A DNA stretch of 64,000 bases, taken from NCBI GenBank assembly GCA_029834535.1, contig JAQMWT010000667.1:1-64000 (forward strand), written 5' to 3'. Origin of the DNA: Chrysophaeum taylorii (taxonomy: Eukaryota > Sar > Pelagophyceae > Pelagomonadales > Pelagomonadaceae). Below the pieces are notes generated by a model. That model was given only the letters and a program-made list of their open reading frames with translations, had not been told where the DNA came from and did no database searches. The position numbers and the translations under genes were made by a program. Positions 32,131 to 41,960 of this stretch are shown piece after piece. Positions within the stretch are counted from its first letter, which is position 1. Each line of letters starts with the position of its first letter.

Positions 32131-33477
32131 TTAAAACTCGAGGTATGCGCAGGCCATTTCGAGGAGACGGTCGAAGATGACGGGCTGGTCGCGGAGGCCG
32201 GAGTGCTGAAACTCGTTCGTGATCCAGCAGCGGCAGTTGGGTCCGAGGAGGGCGGCTACGCGCTCAGAAAATTCGCGCTCGACGTAGATGTCATCGTAGG
32301 AGACGAGGCAGGCCGTGGGGACGGGCGAATTCCGGAGGACGTCCATGTCGTAGACCGGTCCCCAGTCGGCCTTGGCAGCGACGGCGGCGGCCACTTTGGC
32401 GAGGGGACGGAGGGCGGCGTAGTCGTCGCCCATCCACGAGTACACCATCTCTCCCGTCAGAAGAATAGGGGGGTCGCCGGGTTCGAGCCGCGTCGAATAG
32501 TCCCAGGCGTCGCCGAGCTGGGCTTGGACCCTTTCGGCCGCCCACGCGCTTGGTTGGGCCTGCGTGGCCGCGCAGCAGTAGATCGATTCGTGGAGGACCC
32601 AGTAGATAGGATTCGTTTCGAAGGCTTCCTGAGCTCGCTCGACGGCCACGACGAAATTGGGGGTGATCCCTTCCTTCGCACCCTCGAGGAGATCGTGGAG
32701 CGATTCGAGGCCCGCGCCAGACCCGAGCAAGAGCCCCAGCTGGAGAAAGCGCCGCGCCGTCAGCGTGCCTCCGCGCGGCGTCGGCCTCGGAGAATCGCGG
32801 AGCTCGCGGACGATGCGTCGGACTAACTCGATGTCCTCGGGGTACCTCGCGTAGAACTTGGCACACCGGGCCTCCATGCGGCGGAAGGTGGCTCTGTACA
32901 CGTCGTCCACCCCGACGCCGACGGGCGCGAGACCGCACGTCAACATAGCGCGCTCGATCGCCTCGGGAAAAAACGACACGTAGCTCAAGACGCAGAACCC
33001 CCCGAACGACTGGCCGAGGAGCGTCAGCTTCTGGCCACCGCACACGGCTTGGCGCACGACCTCGCAGTCTTTCACTATGGCGTCGGCGCGGTAATGGACG
33101 ATCGACTCGTCGACCACTTCGGAGGTCTGAAGAGGCGTCGAGCGACCGGTGCCGCGCTGGTCCAGGAGCAGGACGCGGAATCGCTCGACGGCTGCTTTGA
33201 GCCATCCCCCGAGCGGCACCGTGGGCCGGGGGGACGGGAACCCGGGACCCCCCTGGAGGTACAACAAATACGGCAGTTCTTCCTGCGACCGCGAGGCTTT
33301 GCGCACTTCGCGGACAAACACCGAGATCTTTCCCTCCTTGGAATCATCATCGTGGTCGAGGGGCACCTCGACGCGGTGCTCCTGGACCCACAAGTCGGCT
33401 CCGGGCACGACGCGAGGTTGCAGTCCCATAATGCCTCGGACCGCCAAGGTGGTGGTGGCAACTAGGGTTCGCATCAT
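32131..33477 (-). CDS. Proline-iminopeptidase-like alpha/beta hydrolase (peptidase family S33)
   Basis: 448 residues from the ATG at 33475-33477. The frame continues upstream to a GTG, but that would overlap the divergent gene starting at 33485; another possible start is the ATG at 33429. Motifs: the oxyanion-loop GGPGFPSP near 76-83, DQRGTGRS near 106-113 as in S33 enzymes, and the nucleophile elbow GQSFGG (Ser near 157). A C-terminal region with FQHSGLRDQ would supply the histidine. S33 members of this type remove N-terminal proline or act on related small peptides; specificity is not visible. The short hydrophobic N terminus (TLVATTTLAV) may be a signal or anchor. Length is slightly above the usual 400-440. 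Confidence 0.85.
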   Translation of the reverse strand: MMRTLVATTTLAVRGIMGLQPRVVPGADLWVQEHRVEVPLDHDDDSKEGKISVFVREVRKASRSQEELPYLLYLQGGPGFPSPRPTVPLGGWLKAAVERFRVLLLDQRGTGRSTPLQTSEVVDESIVHYRADAIVKDCEVVRQAVCGGQKLTLLGQSFGGFCVLSYVSFFPEAIERAMLTCGLAPVGVGVDDVYRATFRRMEARCAKFYARYPEDIELVRRIVRELRDSPRPTPRGGTLTARRFLQLGLLLGSGAGLESLHDLLEGAKEGITPNFVVAVERAQEAFETNPIYWVLHESIYCCAATQAQPSAWAAERVQAQLGDAWDYSTRLEPGDPPILLTGEMVYSWMGDDYAALRPLAKVAAAVAAKADWGPVYDMDVLRNSPVPTACLVSYDDIYVEREFSERVAALLGPNCRCWITNEFQHSGLRDQPVIFDRLLEMACAYLEF

Positions 33478-33484
33478 CCTGAAG

Positions 33485-34105
33485 ATGCCGCCACCACGTC
33501 TCTTCTTCTTCTTCTTCCTCATCATCGCCGTCGCGTCAGCCTTCTTCGTAGCGCCGCCGCCGCCGCCGCAGCAGCAGCAGGCCCCCACGACGACCGCCCT
33601 CTACGCGGGGGGCTTCGCGAGCCAGCCGGCGCAGAAGAATAAGAAGAAGAAGAGGGCTGCCAGCACCAACAAGATTATAAAGGAAGAAGTTTCGTCGTCG
33701 TCGTCGTTGCGGCCCGAGGACGGCTGGGTTGAGCTCCGCGACCTCGACAGAAAGGCGCTCGATGAGGGGAGGAGCCAGGCCGTCGGGAGATCCATCAACG
33801 GCAAACCCTACCTCGTGCGGCGGCGGTCGGCCGACGAGGGTATCGCGGCGATCGGCGTCGAGTGCGGCCGCTGCCAGTATCCACTCCTAAAAGCGCCAAT
33901 CCAAGTTGTCGACGGAGCGGACCAGGTCACCTGCGGTATGTGCGGCGCCGCCTTCGATGCGTCTACGGGCGCCCCCCGAGGCGAGGGGGGTACGTCTTTC
34001 CTCGCCCCGCTCCTCCGCAACAAGCCCCACCAACCTCTCCCGTCCTACCCCACCAAACAACTCCCCGACGGCCGCGTCTTCGTCAACATTTCGCCATCAT
34101 CATAA
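33485..34105 (+). CDS. Plastid-targeted Rieske-like protein with two CxxC pairs
   Basis: 206 residues from the ATG at 33485. The N terminus is a signal peptide (LFFFFFLIIAVASA) with ASAF at 17-20. A Phe at the cleavage site is the hallmark of plastid import in ochrophytes and related algae. A Pro/Gln/Lys/Ser-rich linker follows. The domain (about 80-170) starts WVELRDLDRKAL and has VGRSINGKPYLVRR, like the first strands of Rieske ferredoxin domains. Its two metal loops read CGRC (127/130) and CGMCGAAFD (150/153). Classical Rieske loops are CxH and CxxH, so the histidines are cysteine here. That could mean a zinc site, a 4-Cys iron-sulfur cluster or a structural role. No catalytic domain is attached. 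The gene is divergent from the hydrolase with 7 bp between start codons, and its stop overlaps the convergent gene at 34100. Confidence 0.7.
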   Translation: MPPPRLFFFFFLIIAVASAFFVAPPPPPQQQQAPTTTALYAGGFASQPAQKNKKKKRAASTNKIIKEEVSSSSSLRPEDGWVELRDLDRKALDEGRSQAVGRSINGKPYLVRRRSADEGIAAIGVECGRCQYPLLKAPIQVVDGADQVTCGMCGAAFDASTGAPRGEGGTSFLAPLLRNKPHQPLPSYPTKQLPDGRVFVNISPSS

Positions 34106-34756
34106 GTACAGCGGACTCGCTGCTGCTTGTGTCCCCATTCTTCTGCGGAGGGAAAACGTCTTCGTTTTCCAGTCGATGAGGATCGAGGCCTCCAGAGCTT
34201 CGAGGGCGTCCATGCCGAGGACATTAACGGTCTCGAAGTGGCTCCCGACTGGAGACAAGTTCGCATCCACCACAAACCCCTCGATCTCCACGAAACACCG
34301 GTCGACGTTAGGATCGATCGCGTCCATCACCTCGCGGCATAGGTACGTCCTCGGCGAGGCCGGACACACGACGTAAACGACGTGGATCGCGGTGTCGGGT
34401 CTTGCTCGTCGGCACGTCACGAGACTCACAACGAGACGCCTGTGCGAGCTCGGGTCCCAGATTATACCCTCGAGATGATTCCCCGACTGGATCGAAGCCG
34501 CCTCGCCCAAGTACGGCACGCCCAAGTCGGCCGCGATCCGATGTTGGTCCTCGACGGTGATGTCGGTTAGCATGATGTCCACGCCTTCCGGCCGCGACTC
34601 GACCTGCCCTCTGCTCGCACCGCTCGCCCCACTCCGCGGTGGGGCTTGGACTGGCCCCCCCCCGTTCTCCACGCGCGTCGCGCCCAACGTCCCCAGCCGC
34701 TGCCGCTCCGTCGCGGTCGCCCACAACCCCAAGATCACCAGCAATGCGAGCCACAT
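34100..34756 (-). CDS. Hypothetical membrane-anchored protein, distant resemblance to clan AA aspartic peptidases
   Basis: 218 residues from the first ATG (the frame begins three codons earlier with GTG). Residues 1-15 (MWLALLVILGLWATA) form a signal or anchor. A low-complexity linker follows, then an alpha/beta domain with IAADLGVPYLGEA near 79-91, and a C-terminal VNVLGMDALEALEASILIDW. The last segment resembles the hydrophobic-glycine plus buried-Asp end of retropepsin-like folds, but the DTG active-site triad is absent where expected (TDITVEDQ). If related, it would be an inactive relative. I make no functional claim. Its TGA stop lies directly beside the TAA of the convergent Rieske-like gene, so the two coding regions overlap by 6 bp. 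Confidence 0.55.
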   Translation of the reverse strand: MWLALLVILGLWATATERQRLGTLGATRVENGGGPVQAPPRSGASGASRGQVESRPEGVDIMLTDITVEDQHRIAADLGVPYLGEAASIQSGNHLEGIIWDPSSHRRLVVSLVTCRRARPDTAIHVVYVVCPASPRTYLCREVMDAIDPNVDRCFVEIEGFVVDANLSPVGSHFETVNVLGMDALEALEASILIDWKTKTFSLRRRMGTQAAASPLYL

Positions 34757-35879
34757 CCCTACCACAAACCCGTCATCTTCATCTCGACAACGATAACGAC
34801 GACGACGACGACGACGACGACGATAACATCCTGGCGTCGATATCGATCCGTTGCTGGCGATGTCAAGCCCGTTAATAATAATGTGCAGGGGTTATTTATT
34901 ACCACGCGTCGTAATAAGGTCTGGGGGGTGGCAGCTCGTCTTCCTACAACCCTAGGCGAGTCGGCTCGAACACAAGCCTGGGCCGCTGCGTATTCTGGCG
35001 ACTATCACCTCTCTTTGACCTGGCGCCATCCTACGTTGTGTTCCGAAGTTTCCTGGAATAATTTTTTTTTAAGCGGTATTTTAGTCATTCCCTTGCGCGA
35101 GCCGGGCGCCTGGGGCCTGGCGGATGCAACCTTCAGTACGAGTATGGCTTCTGCACTCGCTGCAGAAGCTGGCACGGGCGTCAGCTCTTCGACGGACACG
35201 ATTGAGCGAGTGATCTTCTGCCTGGCAGTGTCGCGTCTCAATAGTGAGAGTACGAAGGTGCCGACTATAGTGCAACGCTTCCGAGCCACTGGCGGTGCTG
35301 CGGGCTTTCTTTACAGGGACCAAGGGCGTTTAGGGCATGAAACGTCAAGTTTGTCAAAGAACGAACAGCTGGCGACCAAGGTTCTACAGTCTCCGAAATG
35401 CAGCTTCGCGGAACCCACGATCGTAGTACGAGTCGGTGTTGCCATCATCAGCCGGGCGAGACTGAAACCATGAGCCATTTGCTCCCGGCTTCACGAAGTA
35501 CTGAAAACGCAACCACGCGTATTGGGTGCCTGTTTTATGAGCAAATGCCGGCAACCTTACACTGATGCCGAGAGCAGTCATGGTCCTGCTGCCTCGTGGA
35601 ATCGCATGCACCAAATATCCGTGGGGGTGTGATGCTGAGTTGCCCCGTCAGTCTGGGAGCCTTGATGCGCAACCGCCTGTCGAAAAAGCCCGTGTGGACT
35701 GCCTGGTCGCGGGCTACCACCGGCGATGCCGGCGATGTGTCTATTGAATAGCTTGCATCCGGAACTCGGCTCAGTAGTGAGTGTCAAAGCTGGTTTGAAT
35801 GCTTGGTGCGATTGCTAGCTTGGAAACTTGTAAAGAGATAGCTATATGGTTCTGACCGTGTGTGCGTGTGCTTCTAACT
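34757..35879. other. Region without a supported gene
   Basis: A (ACG)n run at 34797-34823 is followed by sequence of more balanced composition. A plus-strand frame stays open from 34646 to 35473, but it begins inside the shadow of the preceding gene and shows no motif. Its later part (34990-35470) has passable composition, so a decayed gene or part of an unknown repeat is possible. Confidence 0.35.
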
Positions 35880-36700
35880 AGGCATTGCTCGGGTTACTTG
35901 TTTTGCGTGCTACCGCCATGATGATGATGTTAGCGGTGGCGTAAATCACGGCGCTACCTTGGTTCTCTCCTTGCTTCAATGTTTAGACGCTGTCTTACAA
36001 TACTGTGTGTTGCCAATATTCTTCTCCCTCTCACATCACGGCTCTGATTTAACTGACTGATTTACGTGTGATCTCGCCATGCTGGTGTGTTGTATGTGCC
36101 GCACGCGCGGCGCTGCTTGGTTCTCTGCGTGGCATATTTCGACGCTGCTTTTGTTAGATTTCTTTTTGCCGTGATGATGTTGCACGCGTAGGTCTCACCT
36201 TACTGCGCTCTTTGGTTATCTGACGATTCTCTGCTCCGCCCCATGTTCGACACTGGTTTCCAATACTGGTGTTGCACGTGTGGCTTACACGACAACGCTA
36301 CTCTGGTTTATACTCCCTACGATGTGATTGTTCTAGTGTTGTCTGTGTGGCTTCCCTCGTGTCGCTGCTTGTTTCTCTGCACGGTATTTTGATGATGGCT
36401 AAGATCCTGGCGTGATAGTGTTGCCTGTACGGCTTCCTTCACGGGAAGGCTCTGGTTCACTGCTCTGATTCTATGTTATCGATACCGTTGCGCTCGTGTT
36501 GCTAGTGTGGCTTCACTGATGGCGCTGGTTCACACTCGGTTTCATGTGTCGACGACGTTTCCGCTCCTGACGTGATGGTGTTGCCTGCGTGGCTTATATC
36601 ACAGTGCTGTTCTGGTTCATTGTTTCCTAAGTCGCTGTACTGGTGTTGCCCGTGTGGCTCATCTCACGGCGCTGCTTGGCTCGCTGCCAAAGTCAATAAC
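35880..36700. repeat. Degenerate tandem array, about 65-100 bp period
   Basis: A consensus near TGGTGTTGCCxGTGTGGCTT, followed by TCACGGCGCTGCTTGGTTC, recurs with drift. Clear starts are near 36270, 36336, 36418, 36496, 36578 and 36643, and weaker ones lie from 35885 on. The array has no open frame and is T-rich on the plus strand. Confidence 0.6.
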
Positions 36701-39700
36701 GCCTACCTGGCTAATGTTTGTTGAGTTCGGGGGCGGAATAAATGGTGCGTCGTATTATGAGCCTTCGGCTGGCAGGCGCTGCGTTCGAGCTTGAGGGTGA
36801 TCCGCGTCTTGTCGGGCTGTACGTCGCGATCTCGAGGCGACGAAGGACTCTTCCTTGGCCTAATAACCCGGCTTGTCCTGATTTCTTGCGCGTGAAGCTT
36901 GCCAGGTCCCTGCCACTCGCGAGCAAGCGCTTTCGTTCTTCCTGTTACCAGGCCGTCTGCTGGTGTCATAAGGAGCCTTCTTACGCGGCCGCCCACCCCA
37001 CCCCGGCCGCCCACCCATCATGCGCCGGAGCGGGCAGTTTCGTCCAACCGAACGATCCTGTGGCTACCACGTGTGGATCTCGGCATCTATGCCTCCCTCC
37101 CGTGCTTCTAGGACAAACGGACGGACGGAGATCCTTGATCTCAAGAGCGACTCCTTTAAAGTCCACACGCGATACCTCCATATTGATGTCATGGGCATTC
37201 CCTTTTATCAGCGCCTGATCCTTTGTCGTTGGAATGGTCGCTTCGAGAGTGCCGTAGTCCCTGGTGGCAGCTGATGCGAGAAATGCAATGATGTCTTGGT
37301 GTTTTTGCTTGCGTTTGACATCGTCAAGCGAGGTCCAATCAAACTTAAGCTCGCCGCGGACGAAGCCCGACTGCTCCCAACCTGCAGCCTGACGACGGCC
37401 AGGCTTCTAGATAGGTCTATGACACAGACGGCTCGCATGACAGCAGTAAAGCCTTGGCCATCAGCACGGTCGACCTGGATGTCGTCGCTGGCAGCGAGGT
37501 AGAGCACACAGTCGGGAGCGCCGTGACCAGGAGGAGACGTGTGTGACCACCGTCATCAAAGGTGCCATGATATACACTATTTCCACGACGAGGATGCGCG
37601 TCATCTTGGCATGTCAGTGGAGGCAACCGCAGGCGACGGATGCTATCGACGACGGCGACGTCTCTTATGGTCAAATTAAGATCGACACCAGCGCGTAGTT
37701 TGATGACCCGACCATGGCGACGTCACCTTTGACGGGCGATCTGCACGGCTCCAACGTCCTAGCGTCTTGACGTAGGGGGGTCAACTCAGCTGCGGCCAAC
37801 TCGAGCCCGAGAAGGCGCTCAACCCGTGCCAGCGTGTCGTCGACTAGCTTCTCAGCAATCTTCAATTACTTAACGAGATCGATCTCCTATCGTTTTGCCC
37901 AGGGTCTCCGTTCTGAACGCGGCGACTCTCTCGTTGGTTGTATCCGTCAAAAGCCGTCGTTTTAAGGTCGTCGACTCGTTTCTCGAGGGTTGCGAGATCC
38001 ACCGGTGAGCCGATCCGCGTACTCGACCACGTCCCACACCTCCCTCCCTGCATCACCAAATGTGGCTCCGACTCTTTGTGTAACACAATGCCACAGCGTG
38101 TGCAAAGTATATCCGCACTCTTCAAAGAACTGTCACCGAAAATCAGGGAGGCAGGTCGCCATTTGACGACGACGACGTCGCCGGCGCTTCGGTTCGTGAG
38201 GACCTCCCTAGCGTTGTCACATTGTCATCGTATGCAAAGTCATTGGTTCATCAGCGTAACTCACGCCGCGTCTTCGCAGCCAGAAACGCTCAAGACTATG
38301 AGATGACGACCTGAATTTGGAAGCACGATCGACAAGTCGACAAGACGAATAATCGCTGGCGATGACACGTATAGAGATGACAGCGCGAGTTGCTGCACCG
38401 TCGTTCTCAGCGGTATAAGATTGCACCACCACCGCGTGCTCCGAAGGACTTTGTCTCCCCGAAACAAAAATCAAACCACTCGCGAACAAGTGTTCGAGTG
38501 CCTCTATGCCGGTCTCGCCGAAGATTATCACGCGGTGCGCAGTCTACATTGGACGAGGCGCGCGACCAAGTTCAAGCGCGTCTAACTCGCGAGCCCTCTG
38601 AAAGCCTCGACATCGACGATGTTTTTTTTCGACTCGGAACAACAGGCTAGCGCCGCTTCTTAAACCTACGTCTCTGTAGAGGAACGTGGCAAATTACCTC
38701 TTCAAGAGTGCGGTTGTAGTTCACTCCTTCGCTTGTTAAATTCGCGCAAAAAGTCACATGACCGAGACCGACGAAGAAGTACTTGAAGAATGTCTTGGGC
38801 TTGCGCAGAGCGCAGATTTGCGAAGTTGATGAGTGCAGTCGAAACTTCTGAATATTCATCAACACTGCGGCTTCGAAGAAATGGACGTGCGTATCTGTAC
38901 GCTCTTCATCGGCGACGGTCGGTTTCACACTCATCTCAGTCTAGCCCACCAAGGTGCGCTCAAAAACTTTCTCGATCGGAGATTCTGCCAGGACCAGAGG
39001 GTGCAATCGGGAGTCAGCTTTCGTCGATTTTTTAGTCTCTCCTGCCACACGCGGAACGGCAAGAGAGTACTTGCGGTAGGAAAAACAGCCGAAAAACGCC
39101 GACATCGCACGGACGCTCCTCAGGTGCCTGGCCGTCACGCATGTGTGACAAGTCAGTCGTGTAGGCTCACCACAATAGCATTGCAGAAGGAATTCGACGA
39201 GACCCTCGAGTTCGCTCGCGCTCTCGAAAGACTGCGCAATCCGCCGGACAGCGCGCTACTTGGATATTTCATTTCGACGTGGTCGACTTCTTGTTTGACT
39301 GCGTGCGTGGAGTGCACCGTTTCGAAGTGCGCGTTCGCGGACGCGATATCCTCGTGAAAAGCCACGGGCACGAGCACAAAAAGAAGACATGCGGCTTTTC
39401 GTCCAAGAAAGAAGGTTTTCCAAGGGTCGTCGGATGGAAGAAGCTCTGCGTTCATTCGTTTGTTCTTTCGTGGGATCATCCATGACTCAGACACAATGGC
39501 TTGCTAGAATCTCCAAAGCAACACAGGATTGTGCGCCACCATCATCTCACGTCCCTGGGACCGACGATTCCGCAGAGCCCGCTCGAGTCGAGAGGCCTCT
39601 CTCTCTCTCTGCTTGCCCCGCCGAAGGCTCATAAACGCGCAATAATATCAAAAATAAACGCGCAATAATATCGGCATATACGAAGGGAAAAAAAAAAAAG

Positions 39701-39731
39701 AGCGCGCCGGTCGCGATATTGTGCAGAAAAT
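36701..39731. other. Gene-poor region with coding relics
   Basis: Both strands carry medium open frames without a family. A minus-strand segment at 37420-37507 is ankyrin-like (listed separately). The minus-strand frame 37862-38125 has CTRCGIVLH and reads well for 60 residues. A plus-strand frame 38833-39357 has FDETLEFARALERLRNPPD. These may be exons of intron-containing genes or decayed copies; splice junctions could not be placed with confidence. A poly-A run of 12 lies near 39690. Confidence 0.3.
37420..37507 (-). pseudogene. Ankyrin-like fragment
   Basis: The minus strand reads LYLAASDDIQVDRADGQGFT and then AVMRAV, the pattern of an ankyrin repeat (helix, then D-x-x-G-x-T-A-x-x-x-A). 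Only about one repeat is visible, and neighbouring words lie in another frame. It is probably a remnant of a larger gene. Confidence 0.3.
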
Positions 39732-40301
39732 TTAGGATGAAGCGTCTTCCTCGATGATGACGGTGGCGTTGTCCTCGATCCGCGTGGCGGTGCGGGTGGC
39801 GTGGAGGATCTTAAGGCGACGGGCACAGATTAAAAGCATCGCGGCTAAGATAAGATAGGAGATGGAGAGGGTAGCATGGAGCAAGTGCGAGCCTTTGAGA
39901 ACGACGAGGCGCAAGTAAAAGGCGAGCACAAAAAGGAAATAGATGGCGCCGACGAAGCAGGCCAAGTGGAAGACGTTGAGCCACGTGAGAGAATAGAAGA
40001 GCTGAGCGTCGTTGGTTGTGATTGCCTTTGTGGACGCCCTGACTAAGAGCACGGCAACGATGGCCGCGACGACCGCATCGACGAGCGCCGGGTGCGCGAC
40101 CCGGAAGGGCTGCGTTTTGAGCTCGAAGACGGCGAAGGCGGCGAAGGCGCCGATGACGTCAAAGCAATTGACCGCGACGAGTTTCATGAGTATACGCGAC
40201 ATCCGTTGGATCTCGGGGTTGTCGTGGGCGAAGTGGCTCGAGCCCGCCGTCCACCATCGCCCGACCCTCGGCGCGTCGCCACCCCAAGGGTCCGCCGTCA
40301 T
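39732..40301 (-). CDS. Hypothetical four-pass membrane protein
   Basis: 189 residues from the first ATG (MTADPWGGDAPR); the frame extends upstream only to a TTG. A polar N terminus of about 35 residues is followed by four hydrophobic stretches: about 38-55, 67-83, 96-120 (LTWLNVFHLACFVGAIYFLF) and 132-152. The C-terminal tail is basic, then acidic (IIEEDASS). No family recognised. It sits 90 bp downstream of the glycosyltransferase gene on the same strand. Confidence 0.65.
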   Translation of the reverse strand: MTADPWGGDAPRVGRWWTAGSSHFAHDNPEIQRMSRILMKLVAVNCFDVIGAFAAFAVFELKTQPFRVAHPALVDAVVAAIVAVLLVRASTKAITTNDAQLFYSLTWLNVFHLACFVGAIYFLFVLAFYLRLVVLKGSHLLHATLSISYLILAAMLLICARRLKILHATRTATRIEDNATVIIEEDASS

Positions 40302-40391
40302 CGACCAATGATTTGACTCTCGATTCTTGTCGCAACACAAGACAAGAAGAATTCATTAGTAGTAGTACATTCTTCGAATGTTCCGATTATA

Positions 40392-41576
40392 CTAGGTGAT
40401 CGTCCTTACCCTAATGCCGTCGTAGTGGATTTCGAAGCTCCTGGCCCTCGCAGGCGGGAAGGTGGGGACTTCGAAGGCGCCGTAGTCGGCCCACTTTCGG
40501 AAGTGGAAAAGGGGCGCGTGGCGTCTTGAAGTGTTTTTGTTCTCGTGGTCCGCGACGAGGATGGCGGTTCCGCCTCGTTGGGTCGTCTCGACGGCGTCGA
40601 AGGGACCTCGAGGGTTTGGTACGACGTGGAGCGCCGCCGCCGGGACCGAGCGGCAGATCCAGTTCATGTCGTGGCAATCTTGGACAAAGCGCGCGGGCTC
40701 GCGGCGGACGACGAGGGGCCGCGGCGGCGCGCAGTCGCGGCGACATCGAGCTAGCGAGCCGCGTCTCCAGTACACCGGCTGGCTCGAGTGGTCGCTCAGC
40801 ATGTTTGGGACAATGCGCGTCGAGAGGTTTGTCGCGCGGAACACCACGCACGAGTAGCACCCCTCGGCCGAGACGAACTTGGAGAGACCCGCGTCGCACC
40901 CCGGGGTCGGAGGGAGCCTCCTCCTCGCGTCCGAGGCGAGCCGCTCGCGGCTCTTGCTGCCGCCAAACGCCTCGCCTCTGAAAAATGCGAGTTTGTACCG
41001 CAAGTTTTCGACGAGACGCGAGGAGAGATGGGGACACTGCCGCCAAAGTTCGTTGACGTAACCTTCGTTCTTGTGGAGAGCCCATTGGCCGCGAAGAAAG
41101 ACGCGTCCCGCGTCGCCTTCGAAGCTCCACGTTTCGACGTCGATCGAATAATCGTCGTCGAGCCAGGCGTCGATCGACCCGAACACTACGTCGGCGTCCG
41201 TGTAGGTCCAGTGCGTGTAGCTTCGGAGGTAGTCCGAAAACACGACGCCCCACGTCGGCTTGAACTCGGCCAGCACCTGGGGTGCCAAGGCCAGCACGTC
41301 GGCGAAAAGCGCGCCGAGGTCGTCATCCCGCGCGACCGGGGCAACCGGCGCGAGCCGCCGCGCGTGCAGCGCCGCGACGCACCCGTCACACAGCTCGTGG
41401 GTCTCGACACTTCCTTCGCGACGACGACGACGACAGGTCCAAGGCAATGGTGCCGCCGACGTTTCGTAGATCACCACGAGCCGTGCCTTGCGCTGCCGAC
41501 CCATCGACGCGCACGTGTACGCGAGGTGCGCCGGCACCGGGCCCCCGACCCACACGAGCACGATGGCGGCCAGCAT
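40392..41576 (-). CDS. DUF6625-like glycosyltransferase
   Basis: 394 residues, ATG start, with a hydrophobic N terminus (LAAIVLVWVGGPVPAHLAY) that is either a signal peptide or a type II anchor. The strongest family sign is residues 113-136, FSDYLRSYTHWTYTDADVVF followed by GSID. This matches the DUF6625 pattern of putative glycosyltransferases (EYLKGYDFWGYCDIDMIFGD-like), in which the DxD motif (here DAD, 127-129) binds the nucleotide-sugar metal. A further segment (RGQWALHKN) fits the acceptor side. Many cysteines in the C-terminal half suggest a lumenal, disulfide-bonded protein. Likely role: transfer of a sugar to a glycan in the secretory pathway; donor and acceptor are unknown. Confidence 0.65.
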   Translation of the reverse strand: MLAAIVLVWVGGPVPAHLAYTCASMGRQRKARLVVIYETSAAPLPWTCRRRRREGSVETHELCDGCVAALHARRLAPVAPVARDDDLGALFADVLALAPQVLAEFKPTWGVVFSDYLRSYTHWTYTDADVVFGSIDAWLDDDYSIDVETWSFEGDAGRVFLRGQWALHKNEGYVNELWRQCPHLSSRLVENLRYKLAFFRGEAFGGSKSRERLASDARRRLPPTPGCDAGLSKFVSAEGCYSCVVFRATNLSTRIVPNMLSDHSSQPVYWRRGSLARCRRDCAPPRPLVVRREPARFVQDCHDMNWICRSVPAAALHVVPNPRGPFDAVETTQRGGTAILVADHENKNTSRRHAPLFHFRKWADYGAFEVPTFPPARARSFEIHYDGIRVRTIT

Positions 41577-41960
41577 TCGGGGGTGGTGACATACGCGCTA
41601 ACCAATAAATAAACCCTCTAGCTACGAGAGGTCTTTAAACTTTCTCTCCTACAAATAAACCCTCGTCCGAGCTGCTGAGACGAACGAACTTGTGTCGAAC
41701 CACGCAAAACCGACGGGTTCCTAGGCTTCCTAGGCTTCCTCGCTTCATCGCTTCCTAACGCCGCAAATTTCTCGGCTCGTCGCTCGCGGCTCTTGCCAAA
41801 CGCCTCGGCTCTTGTTGTAGGTACCACAAGTAGTTTTTTTTTCGCGACGAGAGACGGGTTTCCGACACTGACTGCCGCCAAAGTGAAGTCGTTGTCGTTA
41901 GTGTGTGGAGTCCCCATTACTGACCGCGGAGGAAGATCGCGTCACCCCAACAAAAACTCG
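41577..41960. other. Spacer between glycosyltransferase and pyruvate kinase genes
   Basis: No gene seen. A direct repeat AAATAAACCCTC occurs at about 41606 and 41655, and short CCTAGGCTTCCTAGGCTTCC repeats lie near 41720. A segment near 41783-41815 (CGCTCGCGGCTCTTG, CCAAACGCCTCG) resembles part of the glycosyltransferase gene near 40940-40975. Confidence 0.5.

Noticed and set aside
34100-34756. Calling this an active aspartic peptidase
   Set aside because: Only the C-terminal hydrophobic-Gly pattern resembles clan AA; the DTG triad is absent, so it is left as hypothetical.
34646-35473. A 275-residue plus-strand gene
   Set aside because: It begins in the shadow of the opposite gene, runs through a (ACG)n repeat and shows no motif.
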